Positions 7,179 to 15,424 of a stretch of 17,531 bases of DNA are shown here, in pieces. Position 1 is the stretch's first letter; each line of letters opens with the position of its first letter. Origin of the DNA: JBEIFW01 sp044370695 (GTDB lineage: Bacteria; Actinomycetota; Acidimicrobiia; Acidimicrobiales; Ilumatobacteraceae); contig JBILVB010000079.1 in assembly GCA_044370695.1 (NCBI GenBank), forward strand, positions 1-17,531. The letters are read 5' to 3'. Below the pieces are notes generated by a model. That model did not search any database. It saw only the letters and a list, made by a program, of their open reading frames with translations, and was not told the origin of the DNA. Both the position numbers and the translations under genes were made by a program.

Positions 7179-9199
7179 TACTCGCTCAGCCGCAACGACG
7201 CTGCGGCGTACTCATCGGCGTTCGTGGTGATGAACTCCCACTTGGTCTCGGCGTCGTCGCCCATCAGACTCGACAACATCCGGTCGACGGCAGCGGCGTC
7301 GGAGACGCTCACCTGCAGCAGCCGCCGGCGTACCGGGTCCATCGTCGTGTCGCGCAGCTCCTGCCAGTCCATCTCGCCGAGACCCTTCAGCCGGTTGAAC
7401 TCGCGCTTGTGGTTCGGATGCTCGGCGAGGAACGCAGCCTTGGCCGCCTCGTCGCGCAGGTAGATCTTCTCGCTGCCGACCACGGTGGAAAACAGCGGCG
7501 GGCAGGCGATGTACAGCCTGCCCTCGGCCACGAGGTCGGTCATCTGGCGGTAGAAGAACGTGAGCAGCAGCAGCTGGATGTGGCCGCCGTCGATGTCGGC
7601 GTCGGCCATGATCACGATGCGGCTGTAGCGCATCCGGGTCGCGTCGAACGAGGTGCCGCGGCCGGCACCGACGATCTGCACGAGCGCGCTCAGCTCCGCG
7701 TTGCGCACGATCGATTCCATCTTCGCCGTCTCGGCGTTGAGCGGCTTGCCCCGCAACGGGAAGATCGCCTGGAACTTCGGGTTGCGGGCCCGAACGGCCG
7801 AGCCACCTGCCGAATCGCCCTCCACGATGAACAGCTCGGTGTCGCCGGCACCGGACAGGCAGTCGTACAGCTTGTCGGGCAGGCCGGCGCCTTCGAGGCC
7901 CGTCTTGCGGCGCTTGCGGTCCGCTTCACGCTCGGCTTCGGTCTGGGTGCGCAGCCGCATCGCCGCCCGGGCCTTGTCGACGATCACCTTGCCCTCGGCC
8001 GGATGCTCCTCGAGCCAGGTGGACAGCCCGGCGTAGATCGCGGACTCGACCGCGCCGGCCACCCAGGTGTTGCCGAGCTTGCCCTTGGTCTGACCCTCGA
8101 ACTGGGGCTGGCGCAGCTTCACCGACACCACTGCGGTGAAGCCCTCCCGCACGTCGTCGCCGGTGAGGCCCGGGTCCTTGTCCTTCAGGTGGCCCTTGGC
8201 CCGGGCGTAGTTGGCGACGGCCCGGGTGACCGCCTTGCGGACACCTTCGGCGTGCTTGCCGCCGTCGACGGTGGCGATGCCGTTCGCGAAGGACAGCAGC
8301 GTCTCGGTGTAGCCCTCGTTGAAGGCCAGCGCGGCGTCGACGTCGAGCCACTGCCCGGCGGCGTCGTCCGCATCGTGGACCGCCGCCACGGCGATCACCC
8401 CGGGGAACAAGGGCTTCTTCGCCCCGTTCAACTCGACGGCGAGATCCCGGATCCCGCCGTCGAAGCGGAACGTCTGCTCGGACTGCTTGCCGGGTCGCTC
8501 GTCGCGCAGCACGAACGTGAGGCCGCGGTGGATGTAGGCCTGCATCTTCAGGCGTTCGGCGATGGTGCGCCCCGAGAACCCCACGTTGCGGTCGTCGAAC
8601 ACGTCGGGATCGGGCCAGAACGTGACCTGGGTGCCGGTGCGGCTCTTGGGGACCGTGCCGATCGCCGCAACGGGCCCGTCGGGCACGCCGGGCAGCAGCC
8701 GATCCCGTTCGCGCCGCACCGAGAACGACTGGCGCCAGTGGCAGCCGGCCCGCCACACCTCGAGCACGAGCCGAGACGACAGCGCATTGACCACGGACAC
8801 CCCGACGCCGTGCAGGCCACCGGAGACCTGGTACCCGCCCGTGCCGAACTTTCCGCCGGCGTGCAAGACGGTGAGGACCACCTCGGCTGCGCTCTTGCCC
8901 CGGTGCTGGCCCGAGGGGTACGGATCGACGGGGATGCCACGGCCCTCGTCACGCACGCGACAGCCACCGTCGGCGAGCAACGTGACCTCGATCCGGTCGC
9001 CGAAGCCACCCATCGCCTCGTCGACCGCGTTGTCGACGACCTCCCAGACGAGATGGTGCAGGCCGGCCGGCCCGGTGGAGCCGATGTACATACCGGGCCG
9101 GGTGCGCACCGGCTCGAGGCCTTCGAGCACGGCGATCGCCGACGCGTCGTACGCCGAGGCGTCCTGATCGGTCCGACCGTCCTTGGGGGGCACGGTCAT
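7178..9199 (-). CDS. parE: DNA topoisomerase IV subunit B (ATPase)
   Basis: A 673-residue type IIA topoisomerase B subunit. The GHKL ATPase domain has W-E-V-V-D-N-A-V-D-E-A (Glu53, Asn57), R-D-E-G-R-G-I-P (Asp84) and the lid G-G-L-H-G-V-G-V-S. The transducer carries the Q-T-K-G-K-L switch (Lys372). The TOPRIM domain has E-G-D-S-A-G-G-S-A (Glu460) and D-A-D-I-D-G (Asp533, Asp535, Asp537), and the C-terminus has G-L-G-E-M (607-611), as usual. It works with ParC, encoded 13 nt downstream. I prefer ATG 9199 to an upstream ATG at 9256 that would add an Arg/Pro-rich tail and overlap the divergent gene's promoter. A TACGAT hexamer two bases before ATG 9199 leaves GTG 9193 as a possible leaderless start. 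GyrB is the alternative name; the ParC partner argues for ParE. Confidence 0.92.
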   Translation of the reverse strand: MTVPPKDGRTDQDASAYDASAIAVLEGLEPVRTRPGMYIGSTGPAGLHHLVWEVVDNAVDEAMGGFGDRIEVTLLADGGCRVRDEGRGIPVDPYPSGQHRGKSAAEVVLTVLHAGGKFGTGGYQVSGGLHGVGVSVVNALSSRLVLEVWRAGCHWRQSFSVRRERDRLLPGVPDGPVAAIGTVPKSRTGTQVTFWPDPDVFDDRNVGFSGRTIAERLKMQAYIHRGLTFVLRDERPGKQSEQTFRFDGGIRDLAVELNGAKKPLFPGVIAVAAVHDADDAAGQWLDVDAALAFNEGYTETLLSFANGIATVDGGKHAEGVRKAVTRAVANYARAKGHLKDKDPGLTGDDVREGFTAVVSVKLRQPQFEGQTKGKLGNTWVAGAVESAIYAGLSTWLEEHPAEGKVIVDKARAAMRLRTQTEAEREADRKRRKTGLEGAGLPDKLYDCLSGAGDTELFIVEGDSAGGSAVRARNPKFQAIFPLRGKPLNAETAKMESIVRNAELSALVQIVGAGRGTSFDATRMRYSRIVIMADADIDGGHIQLLLLTFFYRQMTDLVAEGRLYIACPPLFSTVVGSEKIYLRDEAAKAAFLAEHPNHKREFNRLKGLGEMDWQELRDTTMDPVRRRLLQVSVSDAAAVDRMLSSLMGDDAETKWEFITTNADEYAAASLRLSE

Positions 9200-9201
9200 C
9201 G

Positions 9202-9207
9202 ATCGTA
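9202..9207 (-). promoter_or_regulatory. -10 hexamer TACGAT of the parE-parC promoter
   Basis: TACGAT (TANNNT) on the minus strand ends 2 nt before ATG 9199 and 8 nt before GTG 9193. The second spacing matches the other leaderless-type promoters in the window and suggests that parE translation may begin at GTG 9193, two codons in. Confidence 0.4.
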
Positions 9208-9246
9208 CGGGCGGGATGCGGCGCGGTGGCGGACGGATCGAAGTGC

Positions 9247-9252
9247 CATGCT
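9247..9252 (+). promoter_or_regulatory. -10-like hexamer CATGCT before the nucleoside hydrolase gene
   Basis: CATGCT keeps the A at position 2 and T at position 6 of TANNNT and ends 6 nt before GTG 9259. It lies in the 59-bp divergent gap with parE. The first position is off-consensus, so confidence is modest. Confidence 0.35.
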
Positions 9253-9258
9253 GCACCG

Positions 9259-10200
9259 GTGACCGACCGCCCGGCGATCCTGCTCGATTGCGACCCCGGG
9301 CACGACGACGCCGTCGCCATCGCCCTCGCCCAGCACTACGCGGAACTGGTCGGCATCACCACCGTGGGTGGCAACAGCGGGCTGGCGAACACGACGGACA
9401 ACGCGCTCCGAGTGTGCGCGCTGCTCGGGATCGACGTCCCGGTGCACGCCGGTGCGGACGCCCCGCTCGTCGGTCCGACGCCACCGCGCGCCGAGCGGAT
9501 CCACGGCCGCAGCGGACTCGACGGGTCCGACCTGCCCGAGGCCCGGGGAACCGCCGACTCCGACGATGCCGTCGGGTACCTGCTCGACACCACCCGGGCA
9601 CGCGAGGGGCTCTGGCTGGTGCCGACCGGGCCGATGACGAACGTCGCGCTGGCGCTGCGGCGCGACCCCACCCTGGTCCGGCGGGTCGCCGGGGTCTCGT
9701 TCATGGGCGGCGCCGCCGGCGCCGGGAACATCACCTCGCACGCCGAGTTCAACATCTGGTGCGATCCCGAGGCCGCCCACGAGGTGCTCAGCGCCGGCTT
9801 CCGCCAGGTGACGATGGCCGGTCTCGACGTCACCGGCGAGGTCCGTGCGACCTGGCCGATCCTCGAGCGAGTCCGCGCCCTCGGCGCGGTCGGTGTCGTG
9901 TTCGCCGATCTGCTGGCGTTCTACCTGCGCAACTGCGAGGGCCTCGACGGCACCGACGGCGCAGCGGTCCACGACGCGCTCGCCGTGCTCTGGCTCACCC
10001 ACCCCGGGCTGTTCGTCGGGCGCGATCTCCCGGTGCGCGTCGAGACCACCGGCACCCACACGCGCGGCATGACCGTGGTCGATCAGCGGCCCCGACGCTC
10101 GCCGCCCCCGCCGACGTGCCACGTGCTGTTCCACGCCGACTCGGCCGCGGTGTGGGACCTGATCGTCGACGCGCTGGCGTCGTACCCGGCGCCCGCCTAG
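9259..10200 (+). CDS. inosine/uridine-preferring nucleoside hydrolase family protein
   Basis: A 313-residue nucleoside N-ribohydrolase, the normal length for the family, which cleaves nucleosides to free base and ribose for salvage. The calcium site is shown by D-C-D-P-G-H-D-D (Asp10, Asp12, Asp16, Asp17) and by Asp239 in V-H-D-A-L-A-V. The ribose-binding segment H-A-E-F-N-I-W-C-D-P-E-A-A (161-173) is also present. No signal peptide is seen, so it should be cytoplasmic. Start GTG 9259 fits the conserved N-terminus (T-D-R-P-A-I-L-L-D); the upstream open frame would overlap the promoter region. The TAG stop overlaps the stop of the convergent HAD gene. Base specificity cannot be read from sequence. 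Confidence 0.9.
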   Translation: MTDRPAILLDCDPGHDDAVAIALAQHYAELVGITTVGGNSGLANTTDNALRVCALLGIDVPVHAGADAPLVGPTPPRAERIHGRSGLDGSDLPEARGTADSDDAVGYLLDTTRAREGLWLVPTGPMTNVALALRRDPTLVRRVAGVSFMGGAAGAGNITSHAEFNIWCDPEAAHEVLSAGFRQVTMAGLDVTGEVRATWPILERVRALGAVGVVFADLLAFYLRNCEGLDGTDGAAVHDALAVLWLTHPGLFVGRDLPVRVETTGTHTRGMTVVDQRPRRSPPPPTCHVLFHADSAAVWDLIVDALASYPAPA

Positions 10201-10838
10201 GGCAGCAGCGCGTCGAGTTCGGCCAGGGCGAGGCGCGGGTCGGCGACGTGGATCGTCCGCCACCCGTGTGCCGCCGCTGCGACGAGGTTCCCGGCGAAGT
10301 CGTCCAGGAACGCCACGCGATCGGCGGGCACGCCGAGCGCTCCGGTCACGTACTCGAAGATCCGGGGCTCGGGCTTGCGCATCCCGACCCAGGCCGAATC
10401 GACGTACACGTCGAACCGGGCGGGGTCGCACAACCGGTGCAGCGTCGGCTGGAACGACCGGATGCCGTTCGTGAGCAGCCCGACCCGCAGACCCCGGCCC
10501 CGCAACGCATCGATCGCATCCAGGACGAAGTCGTTGACCTCGAACTGCCCGGGCGCGAGGAGGCGCTCCACCTCGTCACCGCGCAACTCGAGGCCCGCCG
10601 ACTCGGCGTGCGGACCCAACAGGCCCTGGAGGTCCTCGGTCGCGATCTCGCCCCGTTCGAGCCGGTGCCACGGATGGTGATCGGTGGAGCGGTCGAACGG
10701 CCCCATCAACACCGGTGCCAGCACGTCGGCCGTCGTCCCCAACGACTCGGCGATCACGCCGATCGTGCGGGTGATCGGGGTGATGATCACTCCACCGAAG
10801 TCGAACACCACCGCCTCGACGGTCGTCCCGGTGGTCAC
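10197..10838 (-). CDS. HAD-superfamily hydrolase
   Basis: A 213-residue HAD subfamily IA protein. Motif I is V-V-F-D-F-G-G-V (Asp13), motif II L-L-T-N-G (Thr123), motif III R-K-P-E-P (Lys155), and motif IV F-L-D-D-F (Asp179, Asp180), with a small helical cap between motifs I and II. The residue two after the nucleophile is Gly rather than the usual general-acid Asp, as in the D-F-G-G-V type sequences related to the ACAD10 and epoxide-hydrolase N-terminal HADs, so phosphatase activity is not certain. GTG 10838 overlaps the LipB-LipA stop in GTGA, so it is the last gene of the lipoate operon by translational coupling; a role in lipoate metabolism is only guilt by association. Its TAG stop overlaps the opposite gene's stop. 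Confidence 0.88.
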   Translation of the reverse strand: MTTGTTVEAVVFDFGGVIITPITRTIGVIAESLGTTADVLAPVLMGPFDRSTDHHPWHRLERGEIATEDLQGLLGPHAESAGLELRGDEVERLLAPGQFEVNDFVLDAIDALRGRGLRVGLLTNGIRSFQPTLHRLCDPARFDVYVDSAWVGMRKPEPRIFEYVTGALGVPADRVAFLDDFAGNLVAAAAHGWRTIHVADPRLALAELDALLP

Positions 10839-12499
10839 GTGAACGACAACTCCCCGTGCGCGGTGGGCACGCCGGCGGCTTCGGCGGCGTCCCGGGCGTG
10901 GTAGCTCGAGCGGGTCAGGGGGCTCGATTCGACGTGCGCGATCCCCAGCGCCTCGCCCACCGCCTTGTAGTGCGCGAAGGTGGTCGGCTCGATCCAACGG
11001 GCGACGGGCAGATGGTTCGTCGTCGGCCGCAGGTACTGCCCGATGGTGACGATGTCGACCCCCACACCGGCCAGGTCGGCCAGGCAGCCCTCGACCTCTG
11101 CGTCGGTCTCCCCCATCCCGAGCACCAGCCCGCTCTTGGTCACGAGACCGGCGGCCTTCGACCGGGCGAGCAGGCCGAGCGACCGGGCGTACCCGGCCGA
11201 GGGGCGCACTGCGCGCTGCAGGCGGGCGACGGTCTCGATGTTGTGGTTGAGCACGTCGGGGCGGGCGTCGAGCACCCGGGCGAGATCGGCGGCCGAGCCC
11301 TTCAGGTCCGAGATCAGGACCTCGACCCGGCAGGCCGGGCGGCGGCGCCGTATCGCCTCGATCGTGGCGACGACGCCAGCCGCGCCACCGTCGGGCAGGT
11401 CGTCGCGAGCGACCATCGTCACCACGGCATGCGCAAGGCCCATCCGGTCGACCGCCTCGGCGACCCGCCCGGGCTCCCCGGGGTCGACTGGCAGCGGCTT
11501 GCGGGTGTCGACCAGGCAGAACCCGCACGCCCGCGTGCATCGCTCACCGAGGATCATGAACGTGGCCGTGCCCTGCGACCAGCACTCCGACAGGTTCGGG
11601 CAGCCCGCCTCCTCGCACACGGTCGTGAGCGCCAGGTCGCGTACGGTGCGCTTGAGGCGCAGCACGTCGGCCCCGATGTCGACCTTGGCCCGCAACCAGT
11701 CCGGCTTGCGGGCCGAGATCGCCAGACCGTCGGTCACCCCCGCTGCGGCGAGGCGGCCGGTAAGGCGCACCTTGTCCCCGGCGCCCTCGCCCCGGCTGAA
11801 CGGGCTGAGGTCCTCCGGTCGGTGGCGCCAGGCGACCTCCTGCCGCTCGACCTGGCCCCCGCCCCAGGTCGCACCCGCCCGGGTCACCACCGCGTCGACC
11901 ACCGCCGCCATCGACACGTCGATCCCCTCGGCGGCGAGCGACGTCACGTCCTTGCCCTCGATGCCGCAGGCGACGATGTGCTCGCGCAGGTAGGCGAGAT
12001 CGGTGGTGACGTTCAGGGCGAACCCGTGCATGGTGCGGCCACGGGACAGCTTCACCCCGATCGCGGCGATCTTCCGGGGATGCGGGCCGTGGGGATCCAC
12101 CCACACGCCCGGATACTCCCGCAACCGTCCGCAGCCGGGCAGGCCGACCGCCGCAAGCGCGTCGATCAGCACCTGTTCGACGCTACGCACGTAGGCGACG
12201 GTGTCGGCGAGCCCGTTGGCGCGCCCGCGCTTGCCGGCGAGCGACAGGATCGGGTAGCCGACGAGCTGGCCCGGCCCGTGGTAGGTGATGTCGCCGCCCC
12301 GGTCGGCCCGCACCAGCTCCGCGCCGACCGCCGCCGGGTCGCAGCGAAGGTTCCGCAGATCGGCCCGGACGCCGAGGGTGAAGGTGTGCGGATGCTCGAG
12401 GAGCAACAGGTGTTGCCCCCGGCCGCCCGTGAACAGTGCGCGCTGGACGGCCAGGGCCTCGTCGTAGGGCACACGACCGAGCCAGCGAGCGCGCAGCAT
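10835..12499 (-). CDS. lipB-lipA: LipB-LipA fusion: octanoyltransferase plus lipoyl synthase
   Basis: A single uninterrupted 554-codon frame carries both enzymes of endogenous lipoate synthesis. Residues 1 to about 215 are LipB: R-G-G-D-I-T-Y-H-G-P-G-Q (67-78), R-K-I-A-A-I-G with catalytic Lys143, and the acyl-accepting Cys178 in V-A-C-G-I. A linker of about 45 residues follows. Residues from about 262 on are LipA, a radical-SAM enzyme: auxiliary cluster cysteines 295, 300 and 306 (C-E-E-A-G-C-P-N-L-S-E-C), SAM cluster C-T-R-A-C-G-F-C (321, 325, 328), and the C-terminal R-S-S-Y-H. LipB moves octanoate from ACP to the E2/GcvH lysine, and LipA inserts two sulfurs. All key residues are present. 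ATG 12499 overlaps the E2 stop (TGATG) and has GGAG five bases upstream; GTG 12502 is the alternative. Confidence 0.93.
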   Translation of the reverse strand: MLRARWLGRVPYDEALAVQRALFTGGRGQHLLLLEHPHTFTLGVRADLRNLRCDPAAVGAELVRADRGGDITYHGPGQLVGYPILSLAGKRGRANGLADTVAYVRSVEQVLIDALAAVGLPGCGRLREYPGVWVDPHGPHPRKIAAIGVKLSRGRTMHGFALNVTTDLAYLREHIVACGIEGKDVTSLAAEGIDVSMAAVVDAVVTRAGATWGGGQVERQEVAWRHRPEDLSPFSRGEGAGDKVRLTGRLAAAGVTDGLAISARKPDWLRAKVDIGADVLRLKRTVRDLALTTVCEEAGCPNLSECWSQGTATFMILGERCTRACGFCLVDTRKPLPVDPGEPGRVAEAVDRMGLAHAVVTMVARDDLPDGGAAGVVATIEAIRRRRPACRVEVLISDLKGSAADLARVLDARPDVLNHNIETVARLQRAVRPSAGYARSLGLLARSKAAGLVTKSGLVLGMGETDAEVEGCLADLAGVGVDIVTIGQYLRPTTNHLPVARWIEPTTFAHYKAVGEALGIAHVESSPLTRSSYHARDAAEAAGVPTAHGELSFT

Positions 12500-13905
12500 C
12501 ACAACTCCGCGGCCCAGTCCCTGGTCTCGAGGAGGGTCTTGATCTTCACGAGGAAGTTCGCGGCGTACGCGCCGTCGAAGGCCCGGTGGTCCCACGACAT
12601 CGCCAGGTTCCCGGTCGGGTGGATGGCGATGCCCTCGGTCCCGTCGGGCAGCTCGACCACGACCGGGCGTCGCACGATCGCGTCCGTCGAGATGATGGCC
12701 ACCTGCGGCTGGTTGATGATCGCGGCGGTGAGCACCGACCCGGCCGAGCCGTTGTTCGAGATCGTGAACGTGCCGCCGCTGATCTCGTCCGGCGACAGCT
12801 TGCGGGCCCGGGCCCGGTTGGCCAGGTCGTTGATCTCGCGCGCGAGCGCCCGCAGCCGCTTGGTCTCCGCATCCCGGACCACCGGCACGAGCAGGCCCTG
12901 GTAGTCGAGGTCGACCGCGATGCCGAGATCGACGTAGCGGTGCACGATGAGTTCGCCGTTGCCGACACTCGCGTTGAGGTGCGGGAACTCGCCCAGCGCG
13001 TCGACGACGGCCCGGCTGATGAACGGCAGGTACGTGAGCGAGAAGCCCTCGGACCGCTTGAACTCGTCCTTGACGGCCTTGCGCACTCGATCGACGTTGG
13101 CGTAGTCGACCTCCACCACGCTGAAGGCGTGCGGGGTGACCGCCTTGGACATCACCATGTGGTCGCCGGTGAGCTTGCGGATCTTCGACAGCTTGACGCT
13201 CTGGTCCCGTTGCCCGGCGACCGGAGCCGGGGCCGCCGGCCGGGCCGGGGCCGGCGCCGCAGCGGGCTCGGGCGCGGCAGCGGGCTCGGGCGCCGCGGCG
13301 GGCTCGGGTGCGGCGACCGGGGCCGGTGGGACCGGGGCCGGCGCCGGCGTCGTTGCCGCGGCTGCCTCGATGTGGTCCAGGACGTCTTCCCGGGTGATCC
13401 GTCCACCGGGTCCGGTGCCGACGATCGCATCGACGTCGAGGCCGTGCTCGTTCACCAGTCGGCGCACCACCGGCGACAGGAGCCGGTTGTCCTCGCTGCT
13501 GGCCGGCTCGCTCGCGGGCACCGGCTCGGCGTCGGGGGTCGGCGTGGGCGCGGCGGCCTCGGGCGCAGCCGGTTCGGCCGGGGCCGGGGCCGGGGGCGGG
13601 GCCGGGGCCGGGGGCGGGGGCGGCAGGGTCGCCGGTGCCGAACCGGCGGGCGCCGCAGCCTCCAGGGCTGCGGCGTCGCCGACCACGGCGATCACGCGGC
13701 CCACCTCGACCACGTCGCCCTCGGCGGCGCGGATCTCGACGAGCACCCCGGCGACCGGGGACGGGACCTCGGTGTCGACCTTGTCGGTCGACACCTCGAA
13801 CAGCGGCTCGTCGGCCTTGACGGTGTCGCCGACCTTCTTGAACCACTTGGTGATCGTGCCTTCGGTGACGGTTTCACCGAGCTGCGGCATCTGGACGTCG
13901 GCCAT
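12499..13905 (-). CDS. sucB: 2-oxoacid dehydrogenase E2, dihydrolipoamide acyltransferase
   Basis: A 468-residue E2 core enzyme that transfers acyl groups from lipoyl-lysine to CoA. Domains: one lipoyl domain (1-80) with the modified Lys42 in S-T-D-K-V-D; an Ala/Pro-rich linker (about 81-140); the peripheral-subunit-binding domain (141-180, L-L-S-P-V-V-R-R-L and G-P-G-G-R-I-T-R-E-D-V); a second Ala/Pro linker (181-230) with repeated P-E-P-A-A-A; and the catalytic domain (235-468) with S-N-N-G-S (383-387) and D-H-R-A-F-D-G (His440, Asp444). It resembles the actinobacterial DlaT/SucB type, which in mycobacteria serves pyruvate dehydrogenase, but acetyl versus succinyl specificity cannot be told, so the symbol is tentative. 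It lies between lpd and lipBA, its dedicated partners. ATG 13905 starts the conserved M-A-D-V-Q-M-P-Q-L-G. Confidence 0.92.
   Translation of the reverse strand: MADVQMPQLGETVTEGTITKWFKKVGDTVKADEPLFEVSTDKVDTEVPSPVAGVLVEIRAAEGDVVEVGRVIAVVGDAAALEAAAPAGSAPATLPPPPPAPAPPPAPAPAEPAAPEAAAPTPTPDAEPVPASEPASSEDNRLLSPVVRRLVNEHGLDVDAIVGTGPGGRITREDVLDHIEAAAATTPAPAPVPPAPVAAPEPAAAPEPAAAPEPAAAPAPARPAAPAPVAGQRDQSVKLSKIRKLTGDHMVMSKAVTPHAFSVVEVDYANVDRVRKAVKDEFKRSEGFSLTYLPFISRAVVDALGEFPHLNASVGNGELIVHRYVDLGIAVDLDYQGLLVPVVRDAETKRLRALAREINDLANRARARKLSPDEISGGTFTISNNGSAGSVLTAAIINQPQVAIISTDAIVRRPVVVELPDGTEGIAIHPTGNLAMSWDHRAFDGAYAANFLVKIKTLLETRDWAAEL
13264..13317. repeat. three tandem 18-bp repeats in the E2 linker
   Basis: Three copies with an 18-bp period, each beginning GGGCTCGGG on the plus strand (13264, 13282, 13300), encode A-A-P-E-P-A-type hexapeptide repeats in the flexible linker between the subunit-binding and catalytic domains. 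The in-frame copies make linker length prone to slippage between strains. Confidence 0.8.
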
Positions 13906-13964
13906 GGCGTACGGGTTGCTCCGGGAGGCAGGAGGGACGGGAACGGCGGGAGGTACGGGGGCGA

Positions 13965-15380
13965 TCAGCCGTGGAGGCTGCGCCCGGTGAGGGCGAGTAC
14001 GGACTCGCCGAACAGTTCGGTCAGCGACGGATGCGGCTGGATGAACTCGGCCACCTCGCGCACGGTCGCCTCCCAGTTCACCGCCAGGTAGCCCCCCGAC
14101 AGCTGCTCGGTGACCCACGGGCCCACCATGTGCACGCCGAGGATCCGGCCCCCCGTGCCGTCGGGAAGCCGCTCGGCGATGATCTTCACGAGCCCGTCGG
14201 GCTGCCCGAGGATCAAGGCCCGGCTGTTGCCCCGGAACTGGTGCTTGGACACCACGACGTCGAAGCCGGCCGCCTTGGCCGACTCCTCGCTGTGGCCGGC
14301 GAAGGCCACCTCCGGATCGCAGTAGATCGCCCATGGCACCCGGTCGTACATGACCGGCATCGGGCGCTCGCCGAGCATGTCCTTCACGGCGACGATCGCC
14401 TCGGCGAACCCGACGTGGGCGAGCTGCGGGGTGGCGACCAGGTCGCCGATGGCGTAGACCCCGGGCTCCGCCGTACGGCACAGCCCGTCGATCTCCACGA
14501 ACCCCCGGTCGGACACCTTGACCGCCGTGCCCTGCAGGCCGAGTGCATCGGCGAAGGGGCGCCGCCCGACCGACACCACGACGCCGTCGACCTCGAGGGA
14601 TTCGCCGTCGCCGAAGTGCACCGTCGTGCCGCCGTCGGCGCCGGGCGTGTGGCCGGTGACCGACACCCCGGTGCGGATGTCGATGCCCTTCTTCTTGAAC
14701 GAACGCACCACGACGTTCGCGCAGTCGACGTCGCAACCGGGGAGGATCTTCGGCAGACCCTCGAGGATCGTCACCTTGGACCCGAGGTCGGCGAAGGTGG
14801 AGGCGAACTCGCAGCCGATCGCCCCGCCGCCGATCACAGCGAGCCGGGCGGGGACGTGCTCGAGCATCAGGACCTCGTCGGAGGTCATGATCGGACCGCC
14901 CGGCTGGAAACCGGGGATCGTGCGGGGCACCGAGCCGGCGGCGAGCACGACGTGACGACCCTGCAGCAGCGTCGTCGACCCGTCCTCGCCCGCCACGGTG
15001 ACCGTGCGGTTCGCGCCGAGCGAGCCGGTGCCCGCGTACGTCACGATCTTCCGGCTCCGCACGAGGCCCGTCACGCCCTTCCAGAGCTGGTCGACGATGG
15101 CCTGCTTGCGGCGCTGACTCACCGCGAAGTCGACGGTCGGCGCACCGGCCTGGATCCCGAACTCCGCCGCATGAGCGACGTGGCGGAACGTCGCCGCCGT
15201 CTCGAGGAACTCCTTCGCGGGAATGCACCCCCGGTGCAGGCAGGTACCGCCGACCTTGTCCTTCTCGACGAGGGCCACCGACAGCCCGGCGCTGGCTGCG
15301 TACAGCGCAGCCCCATAGCCGCCCGGACCGCCGCCGATCACCACGAGGTCGTACTGCTCAGCCGTAGGGACCACCTCCAT
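13965..15380 (-). CDS. lpdA: dihydrolipoyl dehydrogenase (E3)
   Basis: A 471-residue FAD flavoprotein that reoxidises the dihydrolipoamide of E2 with NAD+. Evidence: the FAD motif V-V-I-G-G-G-P-G-G-Y-G (13-23), the redox-active disulfide G-G-T-C-L-H-R-G-C (Cys47, Cys52), the NAD motif V-I-G-G-G-A-I-G-C-E-F, the second FAD motif Y-A-I-G-D-L, and the C-terminal active-site H-P-S-L-T-E of the dimerisation domain. Length is typical. ATG 15380 fits the conserved start of the fold; the upstream frame encodes Arg-rich sequence unlike the family. It is the first gene of the operon, 59 bp before E2. A 16-bp palindrome lies 44 bases upstream of its start. Confidence 0.94.
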   Translation of the reverse strand: MEVVPTAEQYDLVVIGGGPGGYGAALYAASAGLSVALVEKDKVGGTCLHRGCIPAKEFLETAATFRHVAHAAEFGIQAGAPTVDFAVSQRRKQAIVDQLWKGVTGLVRSRKIVTYAGTGSLGANRTVTVAGEDGSTTLLQGRHVVLAAGSVPRTIPGFQPGGPIMTSDEVLMLEHVPARLAVIGGGAIGCEFASTFADLGSKVTILEGLPKILPGCDVDCANVVVRSFKKKGIDIRTGVSVTGHTPGADGGTTVHFGDGESLEVDGVVVSVGRRPFADALGLQGTAVKVSDRGFVEIDGLCRTAEPGVYAIGDLVATPQLAHVGFAEAIVAVKDMLGERPMPVMYDRVPWAIYCDPEVAFAGHSEESAKAAGFDVVVSKHQFRGNSRALILGQPDGLVKIIAERLPDGTGGRILGVHMVGPWVTEQLSGGYLAVNWEATVREVAEFIQPHPSLTELFGESVLALTGRSLHG

Positions 15381-15424
15381 CGTCGACCGTCGGTGCGCAC
15401 GACCGCCGGCACGTTCCACGCCGG

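Noticed and set aside
6878..9262. A 794-codon plus-strand open frame antisense to parE and part of parC
   Set aside because: It mirrors the parE-parC codon pattern, is His/Arg/Gly/Val-rich with no family motif, and overlaps strongly supported genes. Such shadows are common at high GC.
13561..13640. GC-rich imperfect repeats resembling a repeat array or CRISPR
   Set aside because: They encode the Pro/Ala linker of E2 in frame; there are no equal-length spacers.
12500..13846. Extension of the LipB-LipA frame upstream into the E2 gene (a 1003-codon frame)
   Set aside because: Upstream of 12499 the frame is Arg/Gly-rich shadow of E2. LipB homology begins at the ATG that overlaps the E2 stop.
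12436..14091. Long plus-strand open frame antisense to the E2 gene
   Set aside because: Composition is Arg/Gly/Asp-rich low complexity from the reverse of Ala/Pro codons; E2 on the minus strand has full domain support.
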